A stretch of 64,000 nt of DNA from Dehalococcoidia bacterium (GCA_015478665.1 JADMII010000002.1:1-64000); one strand, 5' to 3'; counted from the first letter of the stretch, positions 33,989-43,562 are shown. Notes: generated by a model not told the origin, from the sequence alone. Program-made: numbers and translations.

Positions 33989-34573
33989 TCAGACGCGTCG
34001 TCGCAGGGACGCTGGCGCCGAGAGCGTGGGCTGCGGCCGCGTCGAGCGCCGCCACGGCCGATGCGCGCGCGACGGCCCGTTGGAGGCCGCCGCCGCCGGC
34101 ACGCCCTGGAACTCGTCGCGCTCGCGCAGGCAGTACGGGCAGAGCGTCCACGCCTCGGCGACGTTGCGGGCGCAGCCCGGGCATGGCGTCGCGAGCCGCG
34201 TGCGGCAGTATGGGCAGGCGATGAAGCTGGCGTCGACGCGACGCTGGCACCCTGGGCAGGTGGCGGCATCGTCGACCTCGTGCAGGAAGGCATCGAGCTC
34301 GAGCTCCCGTTCGGCTCGCTCGACGAGCGTCTCCCGGGGGCGCAGGAGGAAGTAGAGCAACACGCCCGGCAGGTTGAAGACGGCGACGAGCAGCACGCAG
34401 ATCGCCTGCGTGACGCCATCCTGCGTCCGCGCGTGGATGTCACGAGCCGTCCAGACGACGGCGGCGAGCCACATGATCAGGAGATACGCGGCGACCACGA
34501 TGCCTGCGATGATCGCCGCATTCGCCCATCCGTTATCCACGCCAAACACAAGCAGGCTGCCGGGTACTGACAT
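33989..34573 (-). CDS. membrane protein with double zinc ribbon
   Basis: 194 residues. Two transmembrane helices (about residues 17-40 and 55-75; AAIIAGIVVAAYLLIMWLAA, AICVLLVAVFNLPGVLLYFL) are followed by RPRETLVERAERELELDAFL and two zinc ribbons, CPGC-x12-CPYC and CPGC-x12-CPYC (residues ~112-155), ending in a disordered Ser/Arg tail. The ribbons face the cytoplasm if the helices form a hairpin. Such DZANK-like membrane proteins are frequent but uncharacterised. GAGGAG lies 8 nt upstream of the ATG at 34573. Confidence 0.8.
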   Translation of the reverse strand: MSVPGSLLVFGVDNGWANAAIIAGIVVAAYLLIMWLAAVVWTARDIHARTQDGVTQAICVLLVAVFNLPGVLLYFLLRPRETLVERAERELELDAFLHEVDDAATCPGCQRRVDASFIACPYCRTRLATPCPGCARNVAEAWTLCPYCLRERDEFQGVPAAAASNGPSRAHRPWRRSTRPQPTLSAPASLRRRV

Positions 34574-34865
34574 CGAAGCTACTCCTCGGTGCAATCGAAG
34601 GACAACAGTGGGTAGAGTGGCGGGCTCTGACAGAACCCAGTATCGGCGAACCACCGTTGCGGGTGGGTAAAGAGCGCTCGCAAGCGCGTAGCGATGCGCT
34701 CTAACCGCGCTTTCGGCCGGTGCCAGCCGCCCATGCTCGAAAAATCAATACGGCGATGGCATCGCCCGCATGTTCGCGTTTACCTGTGCGCGAGCCTGCG
34801 CATGGCACGATGAATGCGCCCCGCGGGCTCTCGTCCCGGTCGGGTTGAGCGCAGGAGGTCAGGCT

Positions 34866-35546
34866 GTGGATCCTCGAGATGCCAACGAACTCGTGTCGAT
34901 GCCCGTCGTCGCGACCGGCGCAGGGCGCGAATTGGGCCGCGTGAAGGATGTGCTCTTCGACCCCGGCGAGCACGCGCTGCTCGGCCTGATGGTTGCATCA
35001 CCGGCGCCCGGCGAGGCGACGATGTTCCTTGACCGGACGCGGATCAAGGGCATCGGCCAGGACGCCGTGACCGTCGAGGGTGAGAGCGCGCTGGAGCCGT
35101 TCGCCTCGGTCGGCCGTGCGCGTGAGGTCGTCGATTCGGGGATCCACCTGCGCGGCGCGAACGTGCTCACGGAGGGCGGCGATTCGATCGGGAAGCTCGA
35201 CAAGGTCCTCGTCAACGAGGATGGTTCCGTCGCCTCCTACCACGTCACGAAGGGCGTGTTCGGATTCGGGTCGCGCAAAGAGCTGCCGCCGTCCGCCGTG
35301 ATCTCGATCGGCGAGGATGCCGTGATCGTCTCCAACGAGGCGCGCGACCTCGCCGACGCCGATGACGACGAGCCGGCGAACGACGCGCAGGCACCCTCGT
35401 CGACGGTGGCGACGGCGCCGAGTCGGCCGGCTCCCGTACCTGTCGCCGGTCACGGCAGTGGCGCCACGAACGACGTCGCGCCCCCTGCCTCGCCGGCCGA
35501 ATCGGTGCACACCGACTTGCCTCCGCGCGAAGGCGACGGCGCATAA
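34866..35546 (+). CDS. PRC-barrel domain protein
   Basis: 226 residues with two PRC-barrel domains: residues ~8-80 (ELVSMPVVATGAGRELGRVK, DVLFDPGEHALLGLMV) and ~85-160 (DSGIHLRGANVLTEGGDSIG, KVLVNEDGSVASYHVTKG). A Pro/Ala/Ser-rich disordered C-terminus follows. PRC barrels occur in photosynthetic reaction-centre H subunits and in RimM, and mediate protein-protein or protein-RNA contact; stand-alone pairs like this are often stress-related. GTG start, with AGGAGG 7 nt upstream. Confidence 0.85.
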   Translation: MDPRDANELVSMPVVATGAGRELGRVKDVLFDPGEHALLGLMVASPAPGEATMFLDRTRIKGIGQDAVTVEGESALEPFASVGRAREVVDSGIHLRGANVLTEGGDSIGKLDKVLVNEDGSVASYHVTKGVFGFGSRKELPPSAVISIGEDAVIVSNEARDLADADDDEPANDAQAPSSTVATAPSRPAPVPVAGHGSGATNDVAPPASPAESVHTDLPPREGDGA

Positions 35547-35918
35547 CATGCGCGCGTGGCGGTCGTCCTGGCCAGGCATCGCGTGCGCGTTTTTCACGAC
35601 GCCCCGATTAATTTTTCACGATCGCTTCTGATCCCCGTCTGCGCATAACAAACGCGAGCATCTGGGCGCAGGCGCACGGATGCGCGATTTGGCGCGCCCG
35701 TCACTGAGGCCGCTGCCTCTCAGCCCGTCCCGTGGCCGGTTCGCGTGGATATCCCGCTCGCTGCTGTTTTCGGCCGCCGTGGCGCGGCAATATCGCGCGT
35801 AACAGAAGCATCGAGAATCGCGCATTCGCGTTGCAAAGGCATTGATTTCTGCTTCGGGCCCCGGCTATAGTTGCCCGGTCACGCACCGCCCTCCCACGTA
35901 CCCGGAGCCACGCCCACC
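35547..35918. other. 372-bp AT-richer intergenic region with direct repeats
   Basis: TTTTTCACGA occurs twice, at 35590-35599 and 35612-35621, 22 bp apart. GCGCATAACA occurs at 35539-35548 (overlapping the end of the PRC gene) and 35641-35650, with a variant GCGCGTAACA near 35795. The right end carries the promoter of the next gene. No coding sequence is seen. Confidence 0.55.
35842..35871 (+). promoter_or_regulatory. promoter of the secreted-protein gene
   Basis: TTGATT (35842-35847), 18-bp spacer, TATAGT (35866-35871), giving a leader of about 40 nt to the GTG at 35919. Confidence 0.55.
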
Positions 35919-37046
35919 GTGTTCGACGCACCGATTGCCCGAACCTACTTGGTCATTGCCTGCATGATCCTCGTTGGACCGATCATGAGTCTCATCGGCT
36001 CAACTGGCGGACGCGCCGCCCCTGCTGCTGGCAACGCCAGAGTCGCACCGGCCGTGGCGGCCGGCGTCCCCTCGCCACCGCCTCCGCCGAGCGTCATCTT
36101 GCGCACAGAGAAGGCCCCGGCGATCAACCGCGCTCCGACCTCGACCGCCGCGGCGACGTCGCCCGCCGCGCGCCCGAAGGCGATCGCGCCGGCAACCGTC
36201 ACTCCCGCTCGGCCGACGGCGACGGCGGCGCCGCCGGCAGCGACCGCGACTGCCGCACCGCCACCGCCGCGTCCACCTTCACTCTTCGACAACGCCCAGG
36301 TCGTCGCATTCTACGGGTCGCCGATCTCCGGTGCGCTCGGCGTCCTCGGGCGCTTCCCGCCGCAGGAGATGGCGTCGTGGCTGCTCGGCGAGGCCGGCAT
36401 CTACGACGCGCTCAACGGCAACCGGGGCGTCGTTCCGGCGCTCGACCTCATCTACAGCCAGGCGCAGGCCGACCCGACCGCCAACGGCCTCTACCTGCGC
36501 TACCTCGACGATGCGACGGTGCAACGCTACATCGCGCTGGCCGAGCAGCGCGGCCTGCAGCTCATCCTCGACCTGCAGATTGGCAGGGGCGACATTCTCG
36601 GTGAGGTGCAGAAGATCGGCGCGTACCTGGCGAATCCACGCGTGCATCTCGCCATCGACCCGGAGTACGCCGTGGGTCCGAACGGCGTCCCCATCGAGAC
36701 GCCGGGCGTGATCACGGGCGACCAGATCAACGCCGTGCAGGCCTACCTCAACGGCATCGTCCAGGCGAACAACCTGCCGCCGAAGCTCTTCGTCATCCAC
36801 CAGTTCATGGACCAGACCGTCGTCAACGGCGAGGTCACGCAGCGCTTCCCGGGCGTCGACCTCGTGCTGAACATGGACGCCTACGGCGATGCCAGGGGGA
36901 AGGCGGACAAGTACCGCCTCTTCGCCGGCCGGCCGTACGCCCAGCATCGCTCCTACAACGTCTTCCTCAAGCTCGATGCGCCTGTCGCCAGCGAGCAGGA
37001 CGTCATGAACCTGACGCCGCAGCCGGACATGGTCGAGTACCAGTAG
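35919..37046 (+). CDS. membrane-anchored or secreted protein with Ala/Pro linker and unknown C-terminal domain
   Basis: 375 residues. A signal/anchor helix lies at residues ~9-27 (TYLVIACMILVGPIMSLIG). Then comes an ~85-residue Ala/Pro/Thr-rich linker, then a folded domain of about 260 residues. This domain alternates hydrophobic strands and helices: VVAFYGSPISGALGVLGRF, LQLILDLQIGRGD, VHLAIDPEYAV, PKLFVIHQFM, VDLVLNMDAYG. The pattern resembles a beta/alpha barrel such as a glycoside-hydrolase-like fold; the acidic residues at strand ends (D, D-P-E, D) are suggestive. I cannot name a family. The next gene is a D,D-carboxypeptidase, which fits an envelope role. Confidence 0.7.
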   Translation: MFDAPIARTYLVIACMILVGPIMSLIGSTGGRAAPAAGNARVAPAVAAGVPSPPPPPSVILRTEKAPAINRAPTSTAAATSPAARPKAIAPATVTPARPTATAAPPAATATAAPPPPRPPSLFDNAQVVAFYGSPISGALGVLGRFPPQEMASWLLGEAGIYDALNGNRGVVPALDLIYSQAQADPTANGLYLRYLDDATVQRYIALAEQRGLQLILDLQIGRGDILGEVQKIGAYLANPRVHLAIDPEYAVGPNGVPIETPGVITGDQINAVQAYLNGIVQANNLPPKLFVIHQFMDQTVVNGEVTQRFPGVDLVLNMDAYGDARGKADKYRLFAGRPYAQHRSYNVFLKLDAPVASEQDVMNLTPQPDMVEYQ

Positions 37047-37137
37047 CCGCCGAAGGAGTCTGCCCGCGAACCCAGGTCTTCGCGCCTCAGGCGCCCGTCA
37101 GCTCGATCCAGCCACTCCTCCAGACCCGGCGGTGCCG

Positions 37138-38136
37138 ATGCTACGTCCAACGCTTCTCGCTCTCCTCACGTTCGTCGTCGCAGCGTTCGCGCTGCCCGTC
37201 GCCCCGGCAGGCGCCGCACCGTCCATGCTCAGCATCCCTGCCTGCGCCAAGAGCCCCGCCAGCGGCGACGCGCTGGCGGCGCAGGTGCCGATGCGCATGG
37301 CGCAGGTGAACCCGCCACCGGCGATCACGGCCCAGGCAGCGGTGGTGGTCGATGGCGAGACGGGGCGCGTACTCTACGACGTCAACGCACGCCAGCGGCG
37401 CGCGCCCGCCAGCACGACGAAGATCATGACCGCGCTGCTGGCGATCGAGCACGGTGACCTCGGCCGTATTGTCGTCTCCGACGTCGACGCGACGACGATG
37501 GTCGGCAGCTCCGTCATGGGACTGCGGCCGGGCGTGCCGATCACGATGGAGGATCTGCTCTACGGACTCATGCTGCCCTCCGGAAACGATGCCGCAGTGC
37601 TGCTGGCGAATAACGTCGCGGGCAGCGTGCCGGCGTTCGTCGACGAGATGAACCGCAAGGCGCAGGAGTTGGGCCTCACCGACACGCGCTTCGTCAACCC
37701 GCACGGCCTCGACGACCCCAATCACTACTCGTCGGCCTACGACCTGGCGTGGCTCGCGCGGTACGCCATGCGCGAGCCCGAGTTTGCGAAGATCGTCAAC
37801 ACGCAGACCTGGCGCCTGGCGCCGCCGTCCAACTACGACCTTACCAACGGCAACTCGCTCCTCAAGAGCTATGCGGGCGCCGATGGCGTGAAGATCGGCT
37901 GGACCGAGGCGGCGGGCTGGACGCTCGTGGCATCGGCCCAGCGGAATGGCCGCCGGCTCTTCGTCACCGTGCTGAACAGCACCGACCGCAACGCGGATGC
38001 CACGGCGCTGCTCGACTGGGCGTTCGCCAACTACAGCTGGGTGCAGCTGACGCCGCAAACGGTGGAGCAGGTGCGCCTCGCCGAGCGCCTTGGCATCGCC
38101 TCCGGCCTGCTCCGCTCGCTCTCGGTCTGCGCCTGA
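37138..38136 (+). CDS. D-alanyl-D-alanine carboxypeptidase (peptidase S11, PBP5-like)
   Basis: 332 residues with a cleavable signal (LLALLTFVVAAFALPVAPAG). The penicillin-binding motifs are SxxK in ASTTK, SGN in LPSGNDAA, and the third motif KTG reads KIG (GVKIGWTEAAGW). It trims the terminal D-Ala from peptidoglycan stem peptides outside the membrane. The C-terminal beta domain and amphipathic anchor of PBP5 are missing or very short. The start at 37138 gives MLRPTLLAL; a GTG two codons earlier is possible. Downstream neighbour of the secreted unknown protein, same strand. Confidence 0.92.
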   Translation: MLRPTLLALLTFVVAAFALPVAPAGAAPSMLSIPACAKSPASGDALAAQVPMRMAQVNPPPAITAQAAVVVDGETGRVLYDVNARQRRAPASTTKIMTALLAIEHGDLGRIVVSDVDATTMVGSSVMGLRPGVPITMEDLLYGLMLPSGNDAAVLLANNVAGSVPAFVDEMNRKAQELGLTDTRFVNPHGLDDPNHYSSAYDLAWLARYAMREPEFAKIVNTQTWRLAPPSNYDLTNGNSLLKSYAGADGVKIGWTEAAGWTLVASAQRNGRRLFVTVLNSTDRNADATALLDWAFANYSWVQLTPQTVEQVRLAERLGIASGLLRSLSVCA

Positions 38137-38306
38137 CTTCGACAGAGCCTCCGTTCCGCCTCCCCGGTTGGGTTCGCGACGGCAGGGCCGCCGCATTCTG
38201 TCTGCGCGGTGTGTCGTGAGGGATCTGCCACCTGAAGCCAGCTCCCTTTCGTGGTATTCGTCTCCGCGACGTGACGCCGACCACGCACCCCCGCGCGCCG
38301 GCGCAT

Positions 38307-38762
38307 CTACGCCCCACGCCACGCCCGCGCCGGGAGCGGCGCTGGCATCGTCGGAACGCCGACCTTCGCGATCGTCCGCGGCACGTCGATGCGGCTGAGC
38401 AGTTCGTCGATGCTGAACGGTTTGAGGAGCACGCCGCAGTGATGCTCGACCAGGAATCCGACGCGGCGCCCGAGCTCGCGATGCGCCGCGCTCGTCATGA
38501 TCAGCGTCAGCTCGCTGGTCGCAGGGTCCTGCCGGAGCATTTCGACCAGCCGCAGCCCGCGCAGATCGCCGTACATGTAGAGGTCGATGAGCGCGGCCCG
38601 GCAGCCGGTACAGCTCACCACGCGCGCCGCCTCGTCGATGTCCGGCGTGGTGATCGGCTGGATGTCGAGGTTGACGCCGCGCAGGATGCGCTCGACCAGC
38701 CGGATGAACTTGATGTCGTCGTCGAACACGGCGACGCGCCCCTGAGAGATCGCCTCGAGCAT
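38307..38762 (-). CDS. receiver-domain protein
   Basis: 151 residues, a single CheY-like domain with a short proline-rich tail. The acidic triad is in AVFDDDIKF, the phospho-acceptor in AALIDLYMYGD, the switch Thr/Ser in LIMTSAAH and the Lys in VLLKPFSID. The region around the acceptor (CTGCRAALIDLYM) contains a CxxC not usual for receivers. No output domain. The ATG at 38762 is preceded by GGGGTGG. Divergent from the PAS/GAF histidine kinase at 39264, which may phosphorylate it (inference from position). Confidence 0.87.
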   Translation of the reverse strand: MLEAISQGRVAVFDDDIKFIRLVERILRGVNLDIQPITTPDIDEAARVVSCTGCRAALIDLYMYGDLRGLRLVEMLRQDPATSELTLIMTSAAHRELGRRVGFLVEHHCGVLLKPFSIDELLSRIDVPRTIAKVGVPTMPAPLPARAWRGA

Positions 38763-39263
38763 GCTAACCCACCCCGCTCCCCTCCCCGTGCAAGCTGCGT
38801 CGGTGTCACAGCAACGCGGCCACCGTAACACCGCGGATCGATCGCCGACGAACGCTGCTGTACCCGAATCCTTGCAGCCGCGTATTGATCCCGAAGCTCG
38901 CGATCGGGCTAGCCCCTCTGGCGCCTCCCCTCGCCTCGTCGCTGGTCGCAGGTAGCAGGTCGCAGGTCGTCTGGCCGCTTCCGCGCGGTCGCAGGTGCAG
39001 CCGTCCTCGCCACCTGCGGCGGCGTCCGGCCTGCGAGCGGCGCGGCGAAGCCGGGCGCCTGCGACCGGGACCCGGGCGGGGAAGCCGCGCATATGCGGTT
39101 CTGCGGCGTCCACGTGACGTACGTCGTTCGTTTGTCGATGTTCGTGATACGGATTTGTAATCGCCAGCACGGCGATCTTTGCGGAACGCCCGGGATCTGT
39201 TGGTAGCATCTCTCAGGCGCTCCTTCGACACGCGCACGATATCCGGAGCAGGGTTCGCGTTTC
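38763..39263. other. 501-bp divergent intergenic region
   Basis: It contains GTCGCAGGTAGCAGGTCGCA-type low-complexity DNA near 38941-38971. A plausible kinase promoter follows, TTGTCG (39132-39137), 18-bp spacer, TGTAAT (39156-39161). No coding sequence is credible. Confidence 0.5.
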
Positions 39264-42200
39264 ATGATGACGACACCTGACATCCCCGCCGACGCCTCAC
39301 AGCAGGGGGCGAATCTCGATCCGCTGCGGCTGAGCGAAGAAGCGCGCCGCGACCGCGTCGGCATCGACGTCGTCGACTCGATGCCCGCGCTCGTCGTCGT
39401 GATGGACGCGCGGGGCGAGTTCCGCTACATCAGCGAGGCCTATCGTCACTACACGGGCCTGACGCTCGCCCAGGCGCGGGACTGGGAGCACTACCAGGTG
39501 ATCCATCCCGACGACTACGCCGCGGCGATGGAACGCTGGCAGGCGGTGATGAAGCGCGGCGACCCCTTCTCCAGCGATATGCGCCTCCGCCGCGCCGATG
39601 GCGCCTACCGCTGGCACCGCGTCTGCGGCATGGCGATGCGGAACCCCGACGACACGATCGCGCGCTGGATCACGGTGAGCATCGACATCGACGACGCGAA
39701 GCGCGCCGACCACCGCCTGCAGCTCACCGCCGAGCTGTACCGCATGCTGGCGGAAGCGCTGCCGGCCGTGCTCCTGACCGCCTCGCCGGATGGCGCCCTG
39801 ACCTACGCCAACCGCCGCTTCTATGAGTACACGGGCCTGTTGGGGAGCGAGCCGCTCGATGCCGCGTGGGCCGAGGTGACGCATCCCGATGACCGCGCAC
39901 GCATCGCCGCCCGCTGGGCGGAGGCTCGCCGTGATGGGCAGGAGTTCGAAGACGAGTACCGCGTCCGTGGCGCCGACGGCATCTATCGCTGGCATGCGGC
40001 GCGCACGGTGCCGGTGCGCGGCGGCGGCGACATCGCGATTTGGATCGCCACGCTCGCCGATATCCACGACCGCAGGCGCGCGGAAGACGACGAGCGCTTC
40101 CTCCTCGCCGCCTCGTCGCGGCTGGCGCAGTCGCTCGATTACGACGAGACGCTGGACGTCATCACCTCGCTCGTCGTGCCGCGGCTGGCCGATTGGTGCG
40201 GCATCTTCGCGCGGGACGGACAGGACCCCGTCCGCCGCGTCGCCAGCGCCTACAACGACGCGCGCTACGGCGACTGGGACATCGCGGCGCCGCGCGCACC
40301 TTCCCCCGGCATCGCGCACGTCCTGGCGACCGGCGAGCCGTGGTTGAACAGCGACCTCAGCGCCGAGACGATGCGCGCCCGCGGCGTCCCCGAGCCGTAC
40401 ATCACGGAGTCCGTCGCCGCCGGCTTCCGCTCGTCGATGCTGTTGCCGCTGAAGTCGCGCGGCCAGACGACGGGCGTCATCGTCCTCTGCGCCGTCGCCG
40501 ACCGCCGCTACGACGAGCGCGACCTCCGCGTCGCCGGCGAGTTCGCCGCCCGCGCGTCCGCCGCGCTCGACAGCGCCAGCCTCTATCGCGAGAGCCGCCG
40601 CGCCGAGCAAGCGCAGGCGGAAGCGTTCTCCCTCCTTGACGCCACGTTCGCGACGGCGCCGATCGGCCTCGCCTTCATCGACGCCGGCCTGCGCATCCGG
40701 CGGATAAACCAGACGCTGGCCGAGATGAACGGCGGCCGGATCGAGGAGACGCTCGGCCAGCGGGTGCCGGACGTCGTCCCGCAGTTGTGGGCCGAGCTCG
40801 AGCCGGCGTATCGCCGCGTGCTCGACCGCGCGGAACCCATCACCGACCTGCAGATCTCCGGCGAGTCGGCTGCGGATCCCGGCCGTCGCCGCAGCTGGCG
40901 CGTCAGCCTGTACCCGGTGCGGGCGGCCGACGGCGCGGTGAGCGGCGTCGGCGTCATCGTCGTCGACGTCACGGACGAGCATGAGCAGCAGGAGCGGCAG
41001 CGCCTCAGCGAGCTGCGCTACCGCACGCTCGCGAACACGGTGCCGGAGCTGATCTGGGCGGCTCGGCCCGATGGCCGGATCGACTACTTCAATGACCGTT
41101 GGCACGAATACACGGGCCCGCGCCCTTCGGGCGAGCGCGCGGTGCGCTGGCGATCCGTCGTCCACCCGGAGGACCTTGAGGCCGTGAGCGAGCGGTGGGA
41201 GCGCTGCCTCCGGACGGGCGAGGACTTCACCATCGAGGCGCGCCTGCGACGGCACGACGGCGTGTACCGCTGGCACGCCGTGCATGCGGTGGCGCTGACG
41301 CGCATCGATGGCAGCGTCATCTCGTGGTTCGGCAGCTGCGCCGACACCGAAGAGCGCCGCCGGCAGGAGGAGGAACTGCGGGTCAGCGAGCTGCGCTACC
41401 GCACGCTCGCCGAATCGCTGCCGCAGATCGTCTGGTCGACGCACGCCGATGGCTCGCCCGAATTCCGCAGCGAGAGCTGGTTCACGTACACCGGGGAGCG
41501 TCGCGAAGACCTGAGCGCGAGCGGCTGGCGCGAGTACATCCACCCGGACGACCGCGAGGATGCCTGGCGGGCGTGGGAGGAGTCGCTCGCGACGGGCGCG
41601 CCGTATGAAGCGGAGTTCCGCCTGCGCGCCCGCGATGGCACCTACCGTTGGCACACCGCGCGCAGCCGGCCGGTGCGTATGGGCGACGCGATCAGCGGCT
41701 GGTTCGGCACGCTGTCCGACGTCCATGACCGGAACCAGGAGTCCGTACGGCAGTCGTTCCTCGCGCATGCCAGCAACATCCTCAGCACCTCGCTCGACTA
41801 CCACGAGACGCTCGCCAGCGTCGCCCGCCTGGCGGTGCCCGAGATCGGCGACTGGTGCGCCGTCGATGTGCTCGAGGACGGGCGGCTCGAGCGGCTCGCC
41901 GTCACGCACATCGACCCGGCGAAGATCCGCTGGGCGTACGAGCTCGAGGAGAAGTACCCGCCGAACCCGGAGGACGCCAATGGCGTCTACGAAGTCGTCC
42001 GCACCGGCGTCGCCCAGCTCTGGCCGGAGATCCCGGAGGAACTGCTCGTGCAGGGCGCCGTCGACGAGGAGCACCTGCGCGTGATCCGCGAGATCGGCTT
42101 CACCTCGGCGATGGTCGTGCCGATCACTGCTGCCGGCGAGACGCTCGGCGCCATCACGCTCGTCACCGCAGAGTCGAACCGTCGGTACGGCGCCGGCGAC

Positions 42201-43562
42201 CTGGCGCTGGCGGAAGAACTGGGGAGGCGGAGCGGCAACGCGATCGCCAGGGCCCGGCTCTACGCGGCCGAGCAGGACGCGCGGGAAGCGGCCGAACGGG
42301 CGACGCAGCGGGCGGCGCTGCTCGCCGAGACAAGCGAGCTGCTCGGCCGCTCGCTGAACTACGACAAGAATCTGCGCGACCTGGCGACGCTGATGGCGCC
42401 GGCGCTCGCCGACTGGTGCACTGTCGACGTCATCGAAGACGGCCAGCTCCGGCGGCTGGCGATCACGAACGCCGACCGGTCGCGCGAAGAGCAGCTGCGC
42501 GCCTTCGACGAGCGCTACACGCTCGACATCGAGCGCGGTTCGGGCTCGGCGCAAGTGGCGCGCACCGGTGCGCCGATCCACGTGTCGCGCGTCAGCGACG
42601 AGATGCTCGCCGCGACGGCGGCCGATGCGGATCAGCTCGCGCTGCTGCGGCAGGCGGACATCGTCTCGTACAGCTGCGTGCCGCTCGTCGCGCGCGGCCG
42701 CACGCTGGGCGCGATGGCGCTCTTCACGTTGCGCGGCGAGTCGGGGCGGCGGTTGCGCATGGCGGACTTCGCGCTGGCGGAGGAGGTCGGCCGCCGCGCC
42801 GGCATCGCCATCGACAACGCGCGTCTCTTCGCCGAGGCGCAGCGCACGGCCGCCGAGCTGCGCCTCGCCGTCCAGGCGAAGGACGAGTTCCTCGGCCTCG
42901 TCTCGCACGAGCTGCGCACGCCGATCACGACGATCTTCGGCAACGCGCAGGTGCTGCACTACCGCGGCGCCCGCCTCGACAGCGAGACGCGCGACCGGGC
43001 GATCGCGGACATCGAGCAGGAATCGGAGCGGCTGCACCGCATCATCGACAACATGCTCGTGCTCTCGCGGCTCGAGGCGGGCCGCACCCTCCAGACCGAG
43101 CCGGTGGTCGTGCCGCGGATGATCGAGCGCGTCGTCGGCGGCTTCCGGCAGCGGCAGCCGCGCCGCCAGGTCGAGGTCGAGGTCGAGGAGGGCCTGCCGC
43201 CGGTATCGGCGGAGCCGGTGTACTTCGAGCAGGTGCTGCGGAACCTGCTGTCGAACGCCGGCAAGTACAGCCCGCCCAGCGAGCAGGTGCTCGTGCAGGC
43301 GAGCCGCGAGGATGGCTGCGTCGCCGTGCGCGTGCTCGACCAAGGCCCGGGCATCCCCGAGGATGAGATGAGCCAGATCTTTCGGGCGTTCTACCGGTCA
43401 CCGCGTACGTCGGCACAGGCGCCGGGCGCGGGGATCGGGCTGGCGGTGTGCAAGCGACTGATCGAGGCACAGGGCGGCCGCATCTGGGCGCGGCCGCGCG
43501 AACACGGTGGCGCGGAGTTCGGGTTCACGCTGCCCGAGGAAGTAGAGGAGACGAAGTCATGA
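39264..43562 (+). CDS. multi-sensor histidine kinase (5 PAS, 3 GAF, HisKA, HATPase)
   Basis: 1432 residues, no transmembrane helix, so a cytoplasmic sensor. PAS domains start near residues 30, 153, 450, 581 and 706; the last two share nearly the same opening, SELRYRTLA. Several end in WFG or WI plus D/T, typical of PAC motifs. GAF domains lie near 285-440, 830-1000 and 1017-1190. The dimerisation helix has SHELRTPITT with His1215. The ATPase has N1331 (NLLSNAGKYSP), DQGPGIPEDE, and GAGIGLAVCKRLIEAQGG. The stop overlaps the regulator start by 4 nt. Signals unknown; GAF/PAS suggests small ligands, redox or light. Confidence 0.94.
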   Translation: MMTTPDIPADASQQGANLDPLRLSEEARRDRVGIDVVDSMPALVVVMDARGEFRYISEAYRHYTGLTLAQARDWEHYQVIHPDDYAAAMERWQAVMKRGDPFSSDMRLRRADGAYRWHRVCGMAMRNPDDTIARWITVSIDIDDAKRADHRLQLTAELYRMLAEALPAVLLTASPDGALTYANRRFYEYTGLLGSEPLDAAWAEVTHPDDRARIAARWAEARRDGQEFEDEYRVRGADGIYRWHAARTVPVRGGGDIAIWIATLADIHDRRRAEDDERFLLAASSRLAQSLDYDETLDVITSLVVPRLADWCGIFARDGQDPVRRVASAYNDARYGDWDIAAPRAPSPGIAHVLATGEPWLNSDLSAETMRARGVPEPYITESVAAGFRSSMLLPLKSRGQTTGVIVLCAVADRRYDERDLRVAGEFAARASAALDSASLYRESRRAEQAQAEAFSLLDATFATAPIGLAFIDAGLRIRRINQTLAEMNGGRIEETLGQRVPDVVPQLWAELEPAYRRVLDRAEPITDLQISGESAADPGRRRSWRVSLYPVRAADGAVSGVGVIVVDVTDEHEQQERQRLSELRYRTLANTVPELIWAARPDGRIDYFNDRWHEYTGPRPSGERAVRWRSVVHPEDLEAVSERWERCLRTGEDFTIEARLRRHDGVYRWHAVHAVALTRIDGSVISWFGSCADTEERRRQEEELRVSELRYRTLAESLPQIVWSTHADGSPEFRSESWFTYTGERREDLSASGWREYIHPDDREDAWRAWEESLATGAPYEAEFRLRARDGTYRWHTARSRPVRMGDAISGWFGTLSDVHDRNQESVRQSFLAHASNILSTSLDYHETLASVARLAVPEIGDWCAVDVLEDGRLERLAVTHIDPAKIRWAYELEEKYPPNPEDANGVYEVVRTGVAQLWPEIPEELLVQGAVDEEHLRVIREIGFTSAMVVPITAAGETLGAITLVTAESNRRYGAGDLALAEELGRRSGNAIARARLYAAEQDAREAAERATQRAALLAETSELLGRSLNYDKNLRDLATLMAPALADWCTVDVIEDGQLRRLAITNADRSREEQLRAFDERYTLDIERGSGSAQVARTGAPIHVSRVSDEMLAATAADADQLALLRQADIVSYSCVPLVARGRTLGAMALFTLRGESGRRLRMADFALAEEVGRRAGIAIDNARLFAEAQRTAAELRLAVQAKDEFLGLVSHELRTPITTIFGNAQVLHYRGARLDSETRDRAIADIEQESERLHRIIDNMLVLSRLEAGRTLQTEPVVVPRMIERVVGGFRQRQPRRQVEVEVEEGLPPVSAEPVYFEQVLRNLLSNAGKYSPPSEQVLVQASREDGCVAVRVLDQGPGIPEDEMSQIFRAFYRSPRTSAQAPGAGIGLAVCKRLIEAQGGRIWARPREHGGAEFGFTLPEEVEETKS

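Noticed and set aside
39297-43343. Minus-strand open frame of about 1350 codons
   Set aside because: Exact shadow of the PAS/GAF kinase gene; composition (Arg, His, Ala, Asp) is the typical antisense artefact of high third-position GC.
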